NCBI RefSeq assembly: GCF_013072695.1 | Contig: NZ_LXUK01000022.1 | Location: 803,084 to 867,083, forward strand | DNA length: 64,000 nt | Source: Acinetobacter sp. Ac_5812 | GTDB lineage: Bacteria; Pseudomonadota; Gammaproteobacteria; Pseudomonadales; Moraxellaceae | Reading direction: 5' to 3' | Shown here: positions 1-8,069 of the stretch, piece by piece | Layout of the letters: every line of letters starts with the position of its first letter | Numbering within the stretch: the stretch's first letter is position 1 | Program-made: the position numbers and the translations under genes | Notes under the pieces: model-generated | The model's database searches: none | Seen by the model: only the letters and a program-made list of their open reading frames with translations | Told to the model about the DNA's origin: nothing

Positions 1-594
1 TTCTCCAGCATTGAGTAAGTCAGCATCCTGACCATAATCTTGACGTAATTTATCGGCAATCTGCCCCCATGCCTGTGGAGCTTGCATAAGCTCAGCCGAA
101 GAATGCGTTCCTTGATGCGTGAGAATATATGTTAATGCCGCTACAGTTTGCTGCTGTGTAGCTGAACTCAGTAATGCCCTTCTCTCATCTATGCTGGTTT
201 TGCCATACAGCGGGAAAGCGATTGGAAAACAATTCCCTTTGCGTTTAGCATCATACAACTGTTGCAAATATGCTTTGCTCCATAATCTTTGCCCTTCATC
301 ATCCGCTTGTTTTTCGACAATATCACGCAACTTCCACCACAATGTGCTACTGACGGCTGCAAGCATCTCATTCGACTGTACCGATGCATTTGCTGTTTGC
401 TGAATAGTCTCGTATTCCTTCGGTAGATGTTGCTTTAACGGTTGCAATAAAGCGATTTGATCTAAAGCCTGTTGTCTTTGTTCAATTGGATTATAATTAA
501 TGGACTGATCTGATGTTGCATCGTGATGAGAACAACGATTTAACAAGAAAAAAGTTGCAAAAATAACCCCAACTACAATAAATGCTGCTTTCAC
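1..594 (-). CDS. Hypothetical membrane-anchored protein, C-terminus beyond window
   Basis: An open frame of 198 codons reads leftward from a GTG at 594 and runs off the window edge, so the C-terminus is missing. Seen directly: residues 3-19 form one hydrophobic segment (AFIVVGVIFATFFLLNR), an N-terminal anchor or uncleaved signal. A hydrophilic, Gln-rich, mostly helical extracytoplasmic region follows, with WWKLRD and a GNCFPIAFPLYG stretch. No catalytic motif was recognised. The GTG start was chosen because the hydrophobic helix begins right after it; no ATG in this frame lies upstream. The next gene (644-1162, same strand) also encodes an exported protein and could share its transcript. Function unknown. 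Confidence 0.6.
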   Translation of the reverse strand, partial: MKAAFIVVGVIFATFFLLNRCSHHDATSDQSINYNPIEQRQQALDQIALLQPLKQHLPKEYETIQQTANASVQSNEMLAAVSSTLWWKLRDIVEKQADDEGQRLWSKAYLQQLYDAKRKGNCFPIAFPLYGKTSIDERRALLSSATQQQTVAALTYILTHQGTHSSAELMQAPQAWGQIADKLRQDYGQDADLLNAGE

Positions 595-643
595 GACTGA
601 TTACCATTTTTAATATTTATCAATTTATGTCTTTAAAAAACAT

Positions 644-1162
644 CTACCTTTTGAATGGACAAGTCGGACTAGTCTGAGTCAACAATGTATTGGTTGCTGC
701 ATTACAACTCACATATACACTGCCATCATCGGTACAAACTCTTGCAGCATAAAATCGACTGTTATTCTCAACTAACTGAGACCGACGATCAGAATAACGA
801 GCAAATCTCTGCAAAGCCATAATGCGCTGTTTACATTCAGGAAATTCAACAATTGCTCGTTGAAATTCGGATTGTCTCGTCTCTGTTCTGGTTTTATTAT
901 TTGCTAAATCCTGTGTATAAGCATTTTTTTCATACGACATCCCTTGCTGCCTTTGCTGTTCCATAGAACGACAATCGCCCGAAAAGCCGTCCGCAACTGA
1001 GCCTGTGCATGCTGTCCTTTGTGCTGTCTTTGTTGCACATGGTCTACTTTGATATGTTGTTCCCTGACTGGTTACGCACTTATATAACTCTTGTGCGAAA
1101 ACAGGAAAAGAAAAACATAACAATATAAAGACACAAAAACCCCTTAATGTACCTTTTTTCAT
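644..1162 (-). CDS. Secreted DUF4124-type protein
   Basis: The 172-residue protein begins with a cleavable signal peptide (MKKG, hydrophobic core to about residue 20, FPVFAQ, cleavage near A23). Directly after it comes the DUF4124 signature: LYKCVTSQGTTYQSRPC, with the Tyr-Lys-Cys, the Gly-x-x-x-Tyr and the paired Cys usual in that small periplasmic domain. The rest is Gln/Arg-rich and contains further Cys residues that could pair in the oxidising periplasm. DUF4124 proteins are common in Proteobacteria but have no agreed biochemical role. It lies 49 bases upstream of the partial gene at the window edge, same strand. Family call fairly sure, role unknown. Confidence 0.7.
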   Translation of the reverse strand: MKKGTLRGFCVFILLCFSFPVFAQELYKCVTSQGTTYQSRPCATKTAQRTACTGSVADGFSGDCRSMEQQRQQGMSYEKNAYTQDLANNKTRTETRQSEFQRAIVEFPECKQRIMALQRFARYSDRRSQLVENNSRFYAARVCTDDGSVYVSCNAATNTLLTQTSPTCPFKR

Positions 1163-1245
1163 TATTGCCCCAAATATCTAATTTATTGATGTTTTTTTAT
1201 GATATGAAAAATTCTATCATTTAAATAATGACGAAAAAAGCAAAA

Positions 1246-2274
1246 TTAATAGTAATGATGATTTGGTTTTGCATGCAGGAAAGCAGGAATTAAACCCGTC
1301 AGTGCAGCACGAATATCTGCACGCTCATTAATTAATTGATGCGAACCTTCTTCCAACATCAATAAAGTCTGCAATCTAAACTTACGGCGAATATATTCAA
1401 TGTTATAACGCCAATCTACGGTTTGGTCTAAAGCACCCTGTGCGAGCCACACAGGAATACGACATGCAGGTCGTTGTTCCATTTCCAGCATCCATTTTGA
1501 CATCGCCAGAATCCAGTCCATGCCCATCATACGAGGTTGTAAAGGATCTTTTAAACGAACAAAACGGAGAAACTCCGGATTATGGTTATTACGACGGAAA
1601 TGTCGTGGTACTTGGCTTTTAATCCGACGAATAATGCCCAGACCCACAGAGTTGTGCCACCATGCTGTTTTCGCCGGTCGGATCAATGGCGACAATAATA
1701 ATACGCGATCGACAATAGGGTCTTCTCGACGTTCAGCATATTCCAGTAAATGATGCATCCAAATTGCACCACCCGTACTCTGTCCAATCCCTAACCACGG
1801 CTTAGGTAGTTGTTTCGCACCACGAACTGCATCATAAACCGCGTGTAAAACTTGCTGATAATGATCAAAATTCTGAATACTGGCAGGTGAACCATTGCTT
1901 AAGCCATGCCCAGGCAGATCGTAAGTAACGATACTAAAGCCCTGATCTAAAATCTCTTTAATAATCGGCTGGTAAATACCACTATGTTCCAAATAGCCAT
2001 GTAGCAAACAAACTGTACCTTGGATTTTTTGTTGTTTGGGCTGAAATACTTGGACATGTACGCGGAACAATGGCATTTCTACATAACCCTGCCAATGTTC
2101 ACAGTCCAGTAAATGTAAGCCATATAATTTACGATACGCTTGTAATGGTTTCGAGATTTCAGTGACACCAGATAAATCCAAAGGTTCAAGCACCTGTGGC
2201 GTTGTCTCTCGATTAGGTACAGGTAAATCTAATTGTTTTAAAATTGTCGGATTTAAAAATGGAAGATCAGACAT
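1246..2274 (-). CDS. Alpha/beta hydrolase, lysophospholipase/monoacylglycerol lipase type
   Basis: A serine hydrolase with the alpha/beta fold. The oxyanion segment LLHGYLEHSG, the DLPGHG turn and the nucleophile elbow GIGQSTGG (GxSxG) are in the usual order. The acid is probably the Asp of QGALDQTVDW and the catalytic His that of EEGSHQLINE near the C-terminus. This arrangement is typical of PldB/monoglyceride-lipase-like enzymes that release fatty acids from lysophospholipids or monoacylglycerols. There is no signal peptide, so it is probably cytoplasmic or peripheral. The chosen ATG at 2274 shares its A with the TAA stop of the upstream DUF218 gene (TAATG), which implies translational coupling. 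A longer start at 2292 is possible. Substrate not determinable from sequence. Confidence 0.82.
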   Translation of the reverse strand: MSDLPFLNPTILKQLDLPVPNRETTPQVLEPLDLSGVTEISKPLQAYRKLYGLHLLDCEHWQGYVEMPLFRVHVQVFQPKQQKIQGTVCLLHGYLEHSGIYQPIIKEILDQGFSIVTYDLPGHGLSNGSPASIQNFDHYQQVLHAVYDAVRGAKQLPKPWLGIGQSTGGAIWMHHLLEYAERREDPIVDRVLLLSPLIRPAKTAWWHNSVGLGIIRRIKSQVPRHFRRNNHNPEFLRFVRLKDPLQPRMMGMDWILAMSKWMLEMEQRPACRIPVWLAQGALDQTVDWRYNIEYIRRKFRLQTLLMLEEGSHQLINERADIRAALTGLIPAFLHAKPNHHYY

Positions 2275-3422
2275 TATGGTATCTCTCGACAATCACTTGA
2301 GCCAAATAACATATCACGTATTGTTGCCAACATTTCATAGTTCGCACGACGGCTATGATCATAGTTTTGTTCACTTGGACGCCATTCGGTTAACTTTGTT
2401 GGCATAGGAGCAACGACAGGAATCGTTTCAATCCCATTTAAAGCAAACAAGCGACGAGTACGTGGCATGTGGTATTCATCAGTAATGAGGATCACTGTTG
2501 GTGCGCCACCTTTCTTTTGCAGCAATAAAGAACTGAATCGAGAGTTTTCACAAGTATTCATACTGCGATTCTCAAGTAGCTTCGCTTCAACACCACGCTC
2601 TTTTAACCATGCTTGCATGTAGGGTGCTTCAACACCACTCAGTACGATAGGTAATGCATATTTCTTCTCGACTTGTAATGTTTTTTCTAAGCGCAAGCGA
2701 GTGTAATTATTCACAACAATATCTTTACCATTTGCCCCAAGCGTCAACCCGCCACCCAATACGACGATTGCATTTGGCTGCGAAATACTTTGCTGCTCGA
2801 CCATATTATCTTTGTTTTTTTTGAGTTCAATCAGATCTTTATTGGTTTGATCTTTATCATCCTCACTCACAGGCAATGCAATCGGATAAGTTTCTAAAAA
2901 GGCAATATATTTCCCCATAAGTGCCTGATTATCAGGTGTATTCCATTGTAAAAAGTCCAATGGTGTATTAATCACAACAGCTGAACTTTCTTGATCCTGA
3001 TCAGGCTGCTGTTCACTCATTAATGGAATATTCGGTTGCTTTTTCTCATCTTGGTTTTCTTTTTCCTGCTCCTCAGCAATCAATTCTTGCAGCAATTTAT
3101 AACGCGCTTGAATTAACCTTAAATCCTCTGATTTTTCAGATTGAAAGGTTTTTTCCATAAGCTTCAAATAAGCCTGACGAGCAATCCATAAATTAGAACC
3201 AGGCTCAAGCGTTTCATGTTCACTTAAGGCTGCCGGTCGTTGACTTTGTGCAGCCACTTCATTGACATCTACAGGGACAAAACGATTCAAACCTTTTACA
3301 ACAAACTGTGAGTAAAAGGGTGAATATAAAAAAAGTACAAAACAGCCTAATAGCACGAATAATATAGTGATTACCCGTACTAAACTGACCATCCAATGTA
3401 CTTTCGCCATAGATTTCTTCAC
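2274..3422 (-). CDS. DUF218 (ElyC/SanA/YdcF-like) membrane protein
   Basis: A 382-residue inner-membrane protein: one hydrophobic helix at residues 13-34, then a charged, Glu/Gln-rich periplasmic stretch, then a DUF218 domain from about residue 215. The domain starts with AIVVLGGGLTLG, continues with LRLEKTLQ and LPIVLSGVEAP, and has the conserved acidic cluster LENRSMNTCENSRF and TDEYHMPRTRRLF. E. coli members (ElyC, SanA) act in envelope integrity and peptidoglycan or lipid-carrier metabolism. Lying directly after murB fits an envelope role, but this is inference. The start is a GTG overlapping the murB stop (GTGA); an ATG four codons later is the alternative. The 100-residue acidic insertion is longer than in E. 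coli SanA. Confidence 0.78.
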   Translation of the reverse strand: MKKSMAKVHWMVSLVRVITILFVLLGCFVLFLYSPFYSQFVVKGLNRFVPVDVNEVAAQSQRPAALSEHETLEPGSNLWIARQAYLKLMEKTFQSEKSEDLRLIQARYKLLQELIAEEQEKENQDEKKQPNIPLMSEQQPDQDQESSAVVINTPLDFLQWNTPDNQALMGKYIAFLETYPIALPVSEDDKDQTNKDLIELKKNKDNMVEQQSISQPNAIVVLGGGLTLGANGKDIVVNNYTRLRLEKTLQVEKKYALPIVLSGVEAPYMQAWLKERGVEAKLLENRSMNTCENSRFSSLLLQKKGGAPTVILITDEYHMPRTRRLFALNGIETIPVVAPMPTKLTEWRPSEQNYDHSRRANYEMLATIRDMLFGSSDCREIP

Positions 3423-4453
3423 CCACTATGCGCTTGAATCAAACCTTGTTCACTGTATAACACAGGTTCAGGTTCCAATAGAATTCTAAACTTTTGTTTT
3501 ACATCACTTTGTACAGCATGATAGGTATTTTGTACATCCGTTAGGGTCGCCTCAGCATAATTCACCAAAACCAAAGCTTGCTTATGAAACATCCCAACCG
3601 AGCCTAATTGCTTACCCTTCCAACCTGCTTGATCAATCAACCAGCCTGCAGCCACTTTAACACTGCTATTTGCCTGCGGATAATGCGGAATGTTTGGAAA
3701 TTGTTGAGTAATTTTATCAAATTCAACTTGTGCCAAAATTGGATTCTTAAAAAAGCTTCCAACATTTGGAAATTCTTTCGGGTCTGGCAATTTACTTTGG
3801 CGAATCTGTATCACCTGATTTTGTAAGTTTTCTGCGGTCAGTGTATCGCCTACTGCTTGCTTAAGATCACCATAATTCAGTTTAAGCTCAGCTTGTTTTA
3901 ATAGTTTAAAAGTCACACTGACAATGATGTAACGATTGGGATGATCTTTGAAAATACTATGGCGATAAGCAAAATGGCAATTTTGAGCAGAGATTGAATC
4001 AAACTGTTTTAGTTCACGATCATAAACTTGTACCGATTCAATAAACTCACCCGCTTCAACGCCATAAGCACCAATATTCTGTACTGGAGAAGCACCAACT
4101 AACCCTGGTATCAAAGCAAGATTTTGCAATCCAAACCATTGCTGTTGTGTACTATACAAAACAAAGTCATGCCATACTTGCCCAGCACCCACTTTAATCG
4201 TAATAGTATTTTCATCTTCAGAAAGGACTTCAATGCCCTGAATATTTAAATGCATGACCAAGGCCTGTACTTGCTGTGGCAATAAAACATTACTGCCACC
4301 CGAGAGCACCAAAACGTTTAAATGCTGCTGTTCCGCAAATGCTAATGCCGCAATGACCTCATCTGGATGATTGATTTGCACATAATGTGAAGCAATCGCA
4401 TTCAAATTTAATGTATTTAAGTTTTTAAGCTGAACTTGCGCTTGTAGCTGCAT
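3419..4453 (-). CDS. murB: UDP-N-acetylenolpyruvoylglucosamine reductase MurB
   Basis: MurB makes UDP-N-acetylmuramic acid by NADPH-dependent reduction of UDP-GlcNAc-enolpyruvate, the second committed step of peptidoglycan precursor synthesis, in the cytoplasm. At 344 residues it matches the type I enzyme. The N-terminal FAD-binding domain has VLSGGSNVLL and GLVGASPVQNIGAYGVE. The substrate-binding part has the YRHS motif and NVGSFFKNP, which carries the catalytic Ser proton donor. The C-terminal half has LIDQAGWKGKQLGSVGMF and a Glu near the end (LLEPEPVLYS). The gene follows the phosphatase gene by 6 bases and overlaps the DUF218 gene, so all three are probably co-transcribed. Confidence 0.96.
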   Translation of the reverse strand: MQLQAQVQLKNLNTLNLNAIASHYVQINHPDEVIAALAFAEQQHLNVLVLSGGSNVLLPQQVQALVMHLNIQGIEVLSEDENTITIKVGAGQVWHDFVLYSTQQQWFGLQNLALIPGLVGASPVQNIGAYGVEAGEFIESVQVYDRELKQFDSISAQNCHFAYRHSIFKDHPNRYIIVSVTFKLLKQAELKLNYGDLKQAVGDTLTAENLQNQVIQIRQSKLPDPKEFPNVGSFFKNPILAQVEFDKITQQFPNIPHYPQANSSVKVAAGWLIDQAGWKGKQLGSVGMFHKQALVLVNYAEATLTDVQNTYHAVQSDVKQKFRILLEPEPVLYSEQGLIQAHSG

Positions 4454-4459
4454 ATTAAA

Positions 4460-4975
4460 TTAAATCCTATTGCCTGCTTTGATTTGCTTTTTAAAAATAT
4501 CGATCCATGCTTGGCTGCTGGATTCACACTGATCAAGTACTCGATCAAAGCCATCTGCACCACCATAATAAGGATCAGGCACCGCTTGTTGATTAAACTG
4601 CGGATCATGCTCACTCATCAAAGCTAACTTGGCTCGAATCTGATGTGTACCGAACTGTTGCACAGCTTGAGACATGAGTGTTTGAATATCATCGAAGTTT
4701 TCATGGTCCATTGCTAAAATCAAATCGAATTCAACAAAGTCTGCTAAAACAATCTGTCTAGCCCGTAACGCAGATAAATCATAACCACGTTTTGCAGCAT
4801 GTTTTTGACTACGTAGATCTGGTGCTTTGTTCGGATGGTAATTACTTGTACCAGCAGAGTCGACCGTGACATTTAGGCCATGCACATTACAATAATGTCT
4901 GAGAATCGCTTCCGCAGTTGGAGATCGGCAAATATTCCCTAAACAGACACATAACACCTTATATTGTGTAGCCAT
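4460..4975 (-). CDS. Low-molecular-weight protein-tyrosine phosphatase
   Basis: A 171-residue cytoplasmic phosphatase of the LMW-PTP family. The P-loop CX5R motif is at residues 11-17 (C-LGNIC-R) followed by SPTAEA. The general acid is the Asp of VPDPYYGG about 120 residues later, as the family requires. Bacterial relatives (Wzb, Etp) dephosphorylate tyrosine kinases controlling capsule export; others belong to arsenate reductases. No kinase or capsule gene is near. The position just before murB suggests a housekeeping enzyme with unknown targets. It is the first gene of the run ptp-murB-DUF218-hydrolase, all minus strand. Confidence 0.9.
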   Translation of the reverse strand: MATQYKVLCVCLGNICRSPTAEAILRHYCNVHGLNVTVDSAGTSNYHPNKAPDLRSQKHAAKRGYDLSALRARQIVLADFVEFDLILAMDHENFDDIQTLMSQAVQQFGTHQIRAKLALMSEHDPQFNQQAVPDPYYGGADGFDRVLDQCESSSQAWIDIFKKQIKAGNRI

Positions 4976-5308
4976 TATAAAAATAATCCAACATTATGTT
5001 TTATAAGGAGATTAAAATATTGCATGCAAAATTCCTGCAAAATAAGCGCAAAACGATTAAATGTCATTATGCCTGAATTGACCTTTCTGACATCAGCTAT
5101 TTTGTCAAAAATTGCTTTGATTTGAAAGGAAATAGTGTTTGTCTCTATTGAATATTCTGTATGAATATGTACTTTTTGGGAATCAACAATGTGCGCCAAC
5201 TATAAACCAGAAGCCGAGCACAACTATTAAATTTATATGAGCCAACGTTCGACTATAAAATGGATCTATTCCCTGACTATAATGGCTCTATCCTAATTCC
5301 AACCAATC
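4976..5308. other. Intergenic region between divergent genes
   Basis: This 333-base stretch separates the minus-strand phosphatase gene from the plus-strand orphan at 5309. It should hold the promoter of the ptp-murB run (a purine-rich ATAAGGAG lies at 5004-5011) and that of the orphan gene. Two near-identical words stand close together: GACTATAAAATGG at 5251-5263 and GACTATAATGG at 5275-5285. No convincing coding region is seen: a 74-codon minus frame here has unbiased composition and matches nothing I know. Confidence 0.4.
5278..5283 (+). promoter_or_regulatory. Candidate -10 element for the orphan gene
   Basis: An exact TATAAT, 26 bases before the first possible start at 5309. No good -35 hexamer lies 16-18 bases upstream, so this is a weak call based on the -10 alone. 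Confidence 0.3.
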
Positions 5309-5656
5309 ATGATGACGGGTCTACCTATGACAGTTTTAGACGCTCAGACAAAACAAAATATTTACAACTCATTTAAAGATTTTGAAAAAAATGGAGGGTA
5401 TTTGAATGATGGTGCTAAAGGGATGATAGATGTTATTCAAAAACATACTGCTAGCATCGAGGAGGTATATAGGGAGTTAGGCTATGAGGGAGAGAAATTA
5501 AGCCTTGGAGGTAAGAACTATAGTAGTTGTGGTGCTATCTATTGGATATATGATAATGGTAGGTTAGATTCAGAAGCAGCAGAAAAAACTACCGATGAGT
5601 ATGCAAAATCTAATGCAAAAAATCTTTTGGATGGTTCGTTTTTTGATGATCTTTAA
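5309..5656 (+). CDS. Orphan hypothetical protein
   Basis: A 115-residue soluble protein that I do not recognise. No signal peptide or membrane segment is seen. It is acidic, with many Asn/Lys/Asp, and appears helical in the first half (TKQNIYNSFKDFEKNGG) with a short Gly-rich turn (LSLGGKNYSSCGAIYWIYDNG) in the middle. The start is uncertain: ATGs at 5309 and 5312 have no good ribosome-binding site, while the ATG at 5327 (MTVLDAQT) follows GACGGG at a suitable distance. Codon use is more AT-rich than the neighbours, and the surrounding DNA is gene-poor, so this may be accessory material. Confidence 0.5.
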   Translation: MMTGLPMTVLDAQTKQNIYNSFKDFEKNGGYLNDGAKGMIDVIQKHTASIEEVYRELGYEGEKLSLGGKNYSSCGAIYWIYDNGRLDSEAAEKTTDEYAKSNAKNLLDGSFFDDL

Positions 5657-5762
5657 GCTACTTACAAGTAAGTGATCAGCAGCAGCTATAAGCTTATCAT
5701 GTATATTGGAAACCGTAAAACTTGGGGAAATTACCCATAAGATTTTTAAAGCAGGCATTATC

Positions 5763-6395
5763 ATGATTACATTACATCACTTAGACCAATCACGTTCTTT
5801 CCGAATTTTGTGGTTACTTGAAGAAATCAAACAACCATATCAATTGCAACGCTATTACCGTGACTTAACGACTCATTTGGCACCTGAGTCACTAAAAAAT
5901 ATTCATCCTTTAGGAAAATCTCCTGTGATTGAATGGCAAGGTAAAGTGATTGCGGAATCAGGTGCTATAGTAGAGTTGTTAATTCAAAGACTTGCTCCAC
6001 ATCTTGCACCAGATATAAATGACGCTATTTATGCAGATTATCTACAATGGATTCACTTCGCTGAAAGCTCTGCGATGGTGCCATTTTTATTAAAAATGTT
6101 TAATCAGATAGAAGCTAAGCATGGTACGAAATTGGTATTTCTAGAAAACTATACTCAAGTTGAGTTTGATAAAGTTTTTGGTTTTTTAAATGATTATTTA
6201 AAAGATAAAATCTTTTTAGTAGACGATCGTTTGACTGGAGCAGACTTTATGATGGGATTTGGGCTTCACGGCTTAATTCATCATATGCAACAAGGTGAAA
6301 ATTATCCACATATTAAAAGTTATGTAGAACGTTTGAGCTTACTACCAAGTTGGAAGGCAGCAGAAAAAATTGAACGAGATGGTGTGCTGGTCTAA
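5763..6395 (+). CDS. Glutathione S-transferase family protein
   Basis: A 210-residue cytoplasmic protein with the GST layout. The N-terminal thioredoxin-like domain opens with ITLHHLDQSRSFRILWLLEE and has the cis-Pro glutathione-binding segment HPLGKSPVIEWQGKVIAESGAI (Glu-Ser pair). An all-helical C-terminal domain follows, with DDRLTGADFMMGF as the conserved N-capping/hydrophobic-staple motif. It would conjugate or reduce electrophiles with glutathione; the substrate cannot be told. The start at 5763 is where family homology begins; an in-frame ATG at 5706 would add 19 unrelated residues. The gene stands alone and faces the convergent orphan gene at 6592. Confidence 0.88.
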   Translation: MITLHHLDQSRSFRILWLLEEIKQPYQLQRYYRDLTTHLAPESLKNIHPLGKSPVIEWQGKVIAESGAIVELLIQRLAPHLAPDINDAIYADYLQWIHFAESSAMVPFLLKMFNQIEAKHGTKLVFLENYTQVEFDKVFGFLNDYLKDKIFLVDDRLTGADFMMGFGLHGLIHHMQQGENYPHIKSYVERLSLLPSWKAAEKIERDGVLV

Positions 6396-6501
6396 AAATA
6401 AAAATATATTGTTAAGTCACTTAATAAATAAGAAAAACAAAGGCATATTTTTTAATTAAATATTAAATACAAATAAAAATCTATAAAACACTATTAAAAC
6501 A

Positions 6502-6549
6502 GATGAGTAGACATTAAATTACCCAAAGGTATTTTAATATCTACTCATC
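6502..6549. terminator. Long hairpin between convergent genes
   Basis: Arms GATGAGTAGA (6502-6511) and TCTACTCATC (6540-6549) pair perfectly, and the inner bases also pair (ATTAAA with TTTAAT, TACC with GGTA), closing on a CAAA loop. That is about 20 base pairs in all with two mismatches. On the minus strand it is followed by TGTTTTAATAG and on the plus strand by CTTATTTATAT. It lies 43 bases after the end of the minus-strand orphan gene and 107 bases after the GST gene, so it could serve both as a terminator. Confidence 0.55.
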
Positions 6550-6591
6550 CTTATTTATATATTACCATTAAAGGTCATTTCTTGTATTGAT

Positions 6592-7305
6592 TCAACTTCT
6601 AATAACTGAAACAATGGTTGTAAACATTTCATTTTCTTCGTTAACAGTAGCAATCACATTAAAATATGCTGTTCCTTCAAATACTGGGATGTTTTGTATT
6701 TCACGGAAAAGTTCAAGTGTTCCATCCGTTGAAGTTATAACATGCTCTACAGCAGTTGCTGATACATAAGTCATTGTGTATTTTACAGGCAAGTCGGTTG
6801 TTTGATATGAAGTGCCAAGCAGCGTTAATCCAATATTCGGACTTCCTAAACTATTATTGATACAGTTAATTCCAATATTAGCTTGACCTGCTGCGACACC
6901 ATTTACATCTGCTAGTCGCGCGCCACTCAATACTCTAGATGCGAAAGACATCACGTTGGGAACAATCATTTCAAGCTTGTCGCCAATATTTGCCCTAGTG
7001 CCTGCATGATAGCCATATGCCAGATCTGGGGAGGTTTCTGTACCTAAATCAATTTGTCCCTCAGTCCAGCTAAGAACTCCATTCTCATATGTACAGTTGG
7101 TCAATTGCCAGTCTGATGTATCACGATTAGGAATACTAGTAACCCCTATTACTGTAAATCCTGGCAGTGCATTAACCTGCTCAAGATTAGTCATAACCTG
7201 ATCATAAGTTAGATCATCTTGAATCCGTACCAATGCAATATGGCCTTCTGGAATATTAGTATCTGTTAAAAGTTTGAATAGCATTTCTACTGCGTTATTT
7301 ACCAT
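6592..7305 (-). CDS. Orphan beta-rich hypothetical protein
   Basis: A 237-residue protein with no recognisable family. Composition is striking: many Thr, Asn, Gly and Val, few Lys, two Cys, and repeated short strand-like stretches (HIALVRIQDDLTYDQVM; GQANIGINCINNSLG; TAYFNVIATVNEENEMFT). It looks like a beta-sandwich or structural protein rather than an enzyme. There is no signal peptide. The ATG at 7305 is preceded by AAAGGAG at 7 bases, an excellent ribosome-binding site; a TTG two codons earlier is less likely. It is alone on this strand and flanked by about 760 bases of non-coding DNA upstream, suggesting an accessory or recently acquired gene. Function unknown. Confidence 0.65.
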   Translation of the reverse strand: MVNNAVEMLFKLLTDTNIPEGHIALVRIQDDLTYDQVMTNLEQVNALPGFTVIGVTSIPNRDTSDWQLTNCTYENGVLSWTEGQIDLGTETSPDLAYGYHAGTRANIGDKLEMIVPNVMSFASRVLSGARLADVNGVAAGQANIGINCINNSLGSPNIGLTLLGTSYQTTDLPVKYTMTYVSATAVEHVITSTDGTLELFREIQNIPVFEGTAYFNVIATVNEENEMFTTIVSVIRS

Positions 7306-8069
7306 GAGCAAACTCCTTTATAATAATGTGCTCGTTGCTTTCAAATTTAGATTATTTAAATAATAGCTTTTAAAGGCTATTCTGTAGTGCATTAACTACT
7401 CTTTTATTTTTAACATTAGATTTTTGTGAAATACAGAATATTAATAACGGACTTCACAAAATTTTAGGTCGCTGAAAAATAGCATTACAAGTCCATTTAT
7501 AATTCATCAAATATCAAACTGAGAATCTCGATCTAATACTGAAATTGAGAAATAACATTAGAGGTAAATAAATAAAAAATCAGCTGTCATTTTTCTAATT
7601 TAGTGATTTCGAAAAAAAGTATTCTTGTTTAAAAGATGCAAATTTCTACTTTTCATGAGATACACGCACTCACTAATTTCTACATAAAAAAAGGTAAAAG
7701 TGCACAAGGCTTGGCAAAAATGACTGAGCATTAAGAGTTTGGGCATGAAATCTTCTGAAATAATGATGTTGGTATTAAAAAGTGACAGAAGAAAGGGCTG
7801 CTAAACTATTGCTTAAGTTATTGTTTTTATTAGGTTCTAAAAGTACTGTTTTTGCAAAAAAAATCAACAAAATATTGCGATAAAATCTAATAATTTCAAC
7901 ATGATGAATAGGCGAAACGACATAAGAGCTTATAGGTCATTTTGAACAGCATAATCACCTCAAAGTTACACTTTTCAAGTGTGTCTTATGTTAATTTATT
8001 TAGTCAGTGAAACTTATAGTCACATGATATAAAAATGTTGTATTTATTATGAAAAATAAGGATGTATGT
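7306..8069. other. Gene-poor AT-rich region
   Basis: About 760 bases with no credible full-length gene. The longest things seen are a 32-codon frame at 7636-7734 (+), starting MQISTFHEIHALTNF and lacking a clear ribosome-binding site, and a short open stretch around 7780-7882 reading VTEERAAKLLLKLLF. Both could be remnants of decayed genes, but no parent family was recognised. The right end must carry the promoter of the alcohol dehydrogenase gene. Confidence 0.4.

Noticed and set aside
4975..5199. 74-codon minus-strand reading frame in front of the phosphatase gene
   Set aside because: No ribosome-binding site, composition like non-coding DNA, and it occupies the expected promoter region of the ptp-murB run.
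7636..7734. 32-codon frame upstream of the alcohol dehydrogenase gene
   Set aside because: No credible ribosome-binding site or known relative; at most a remnant.
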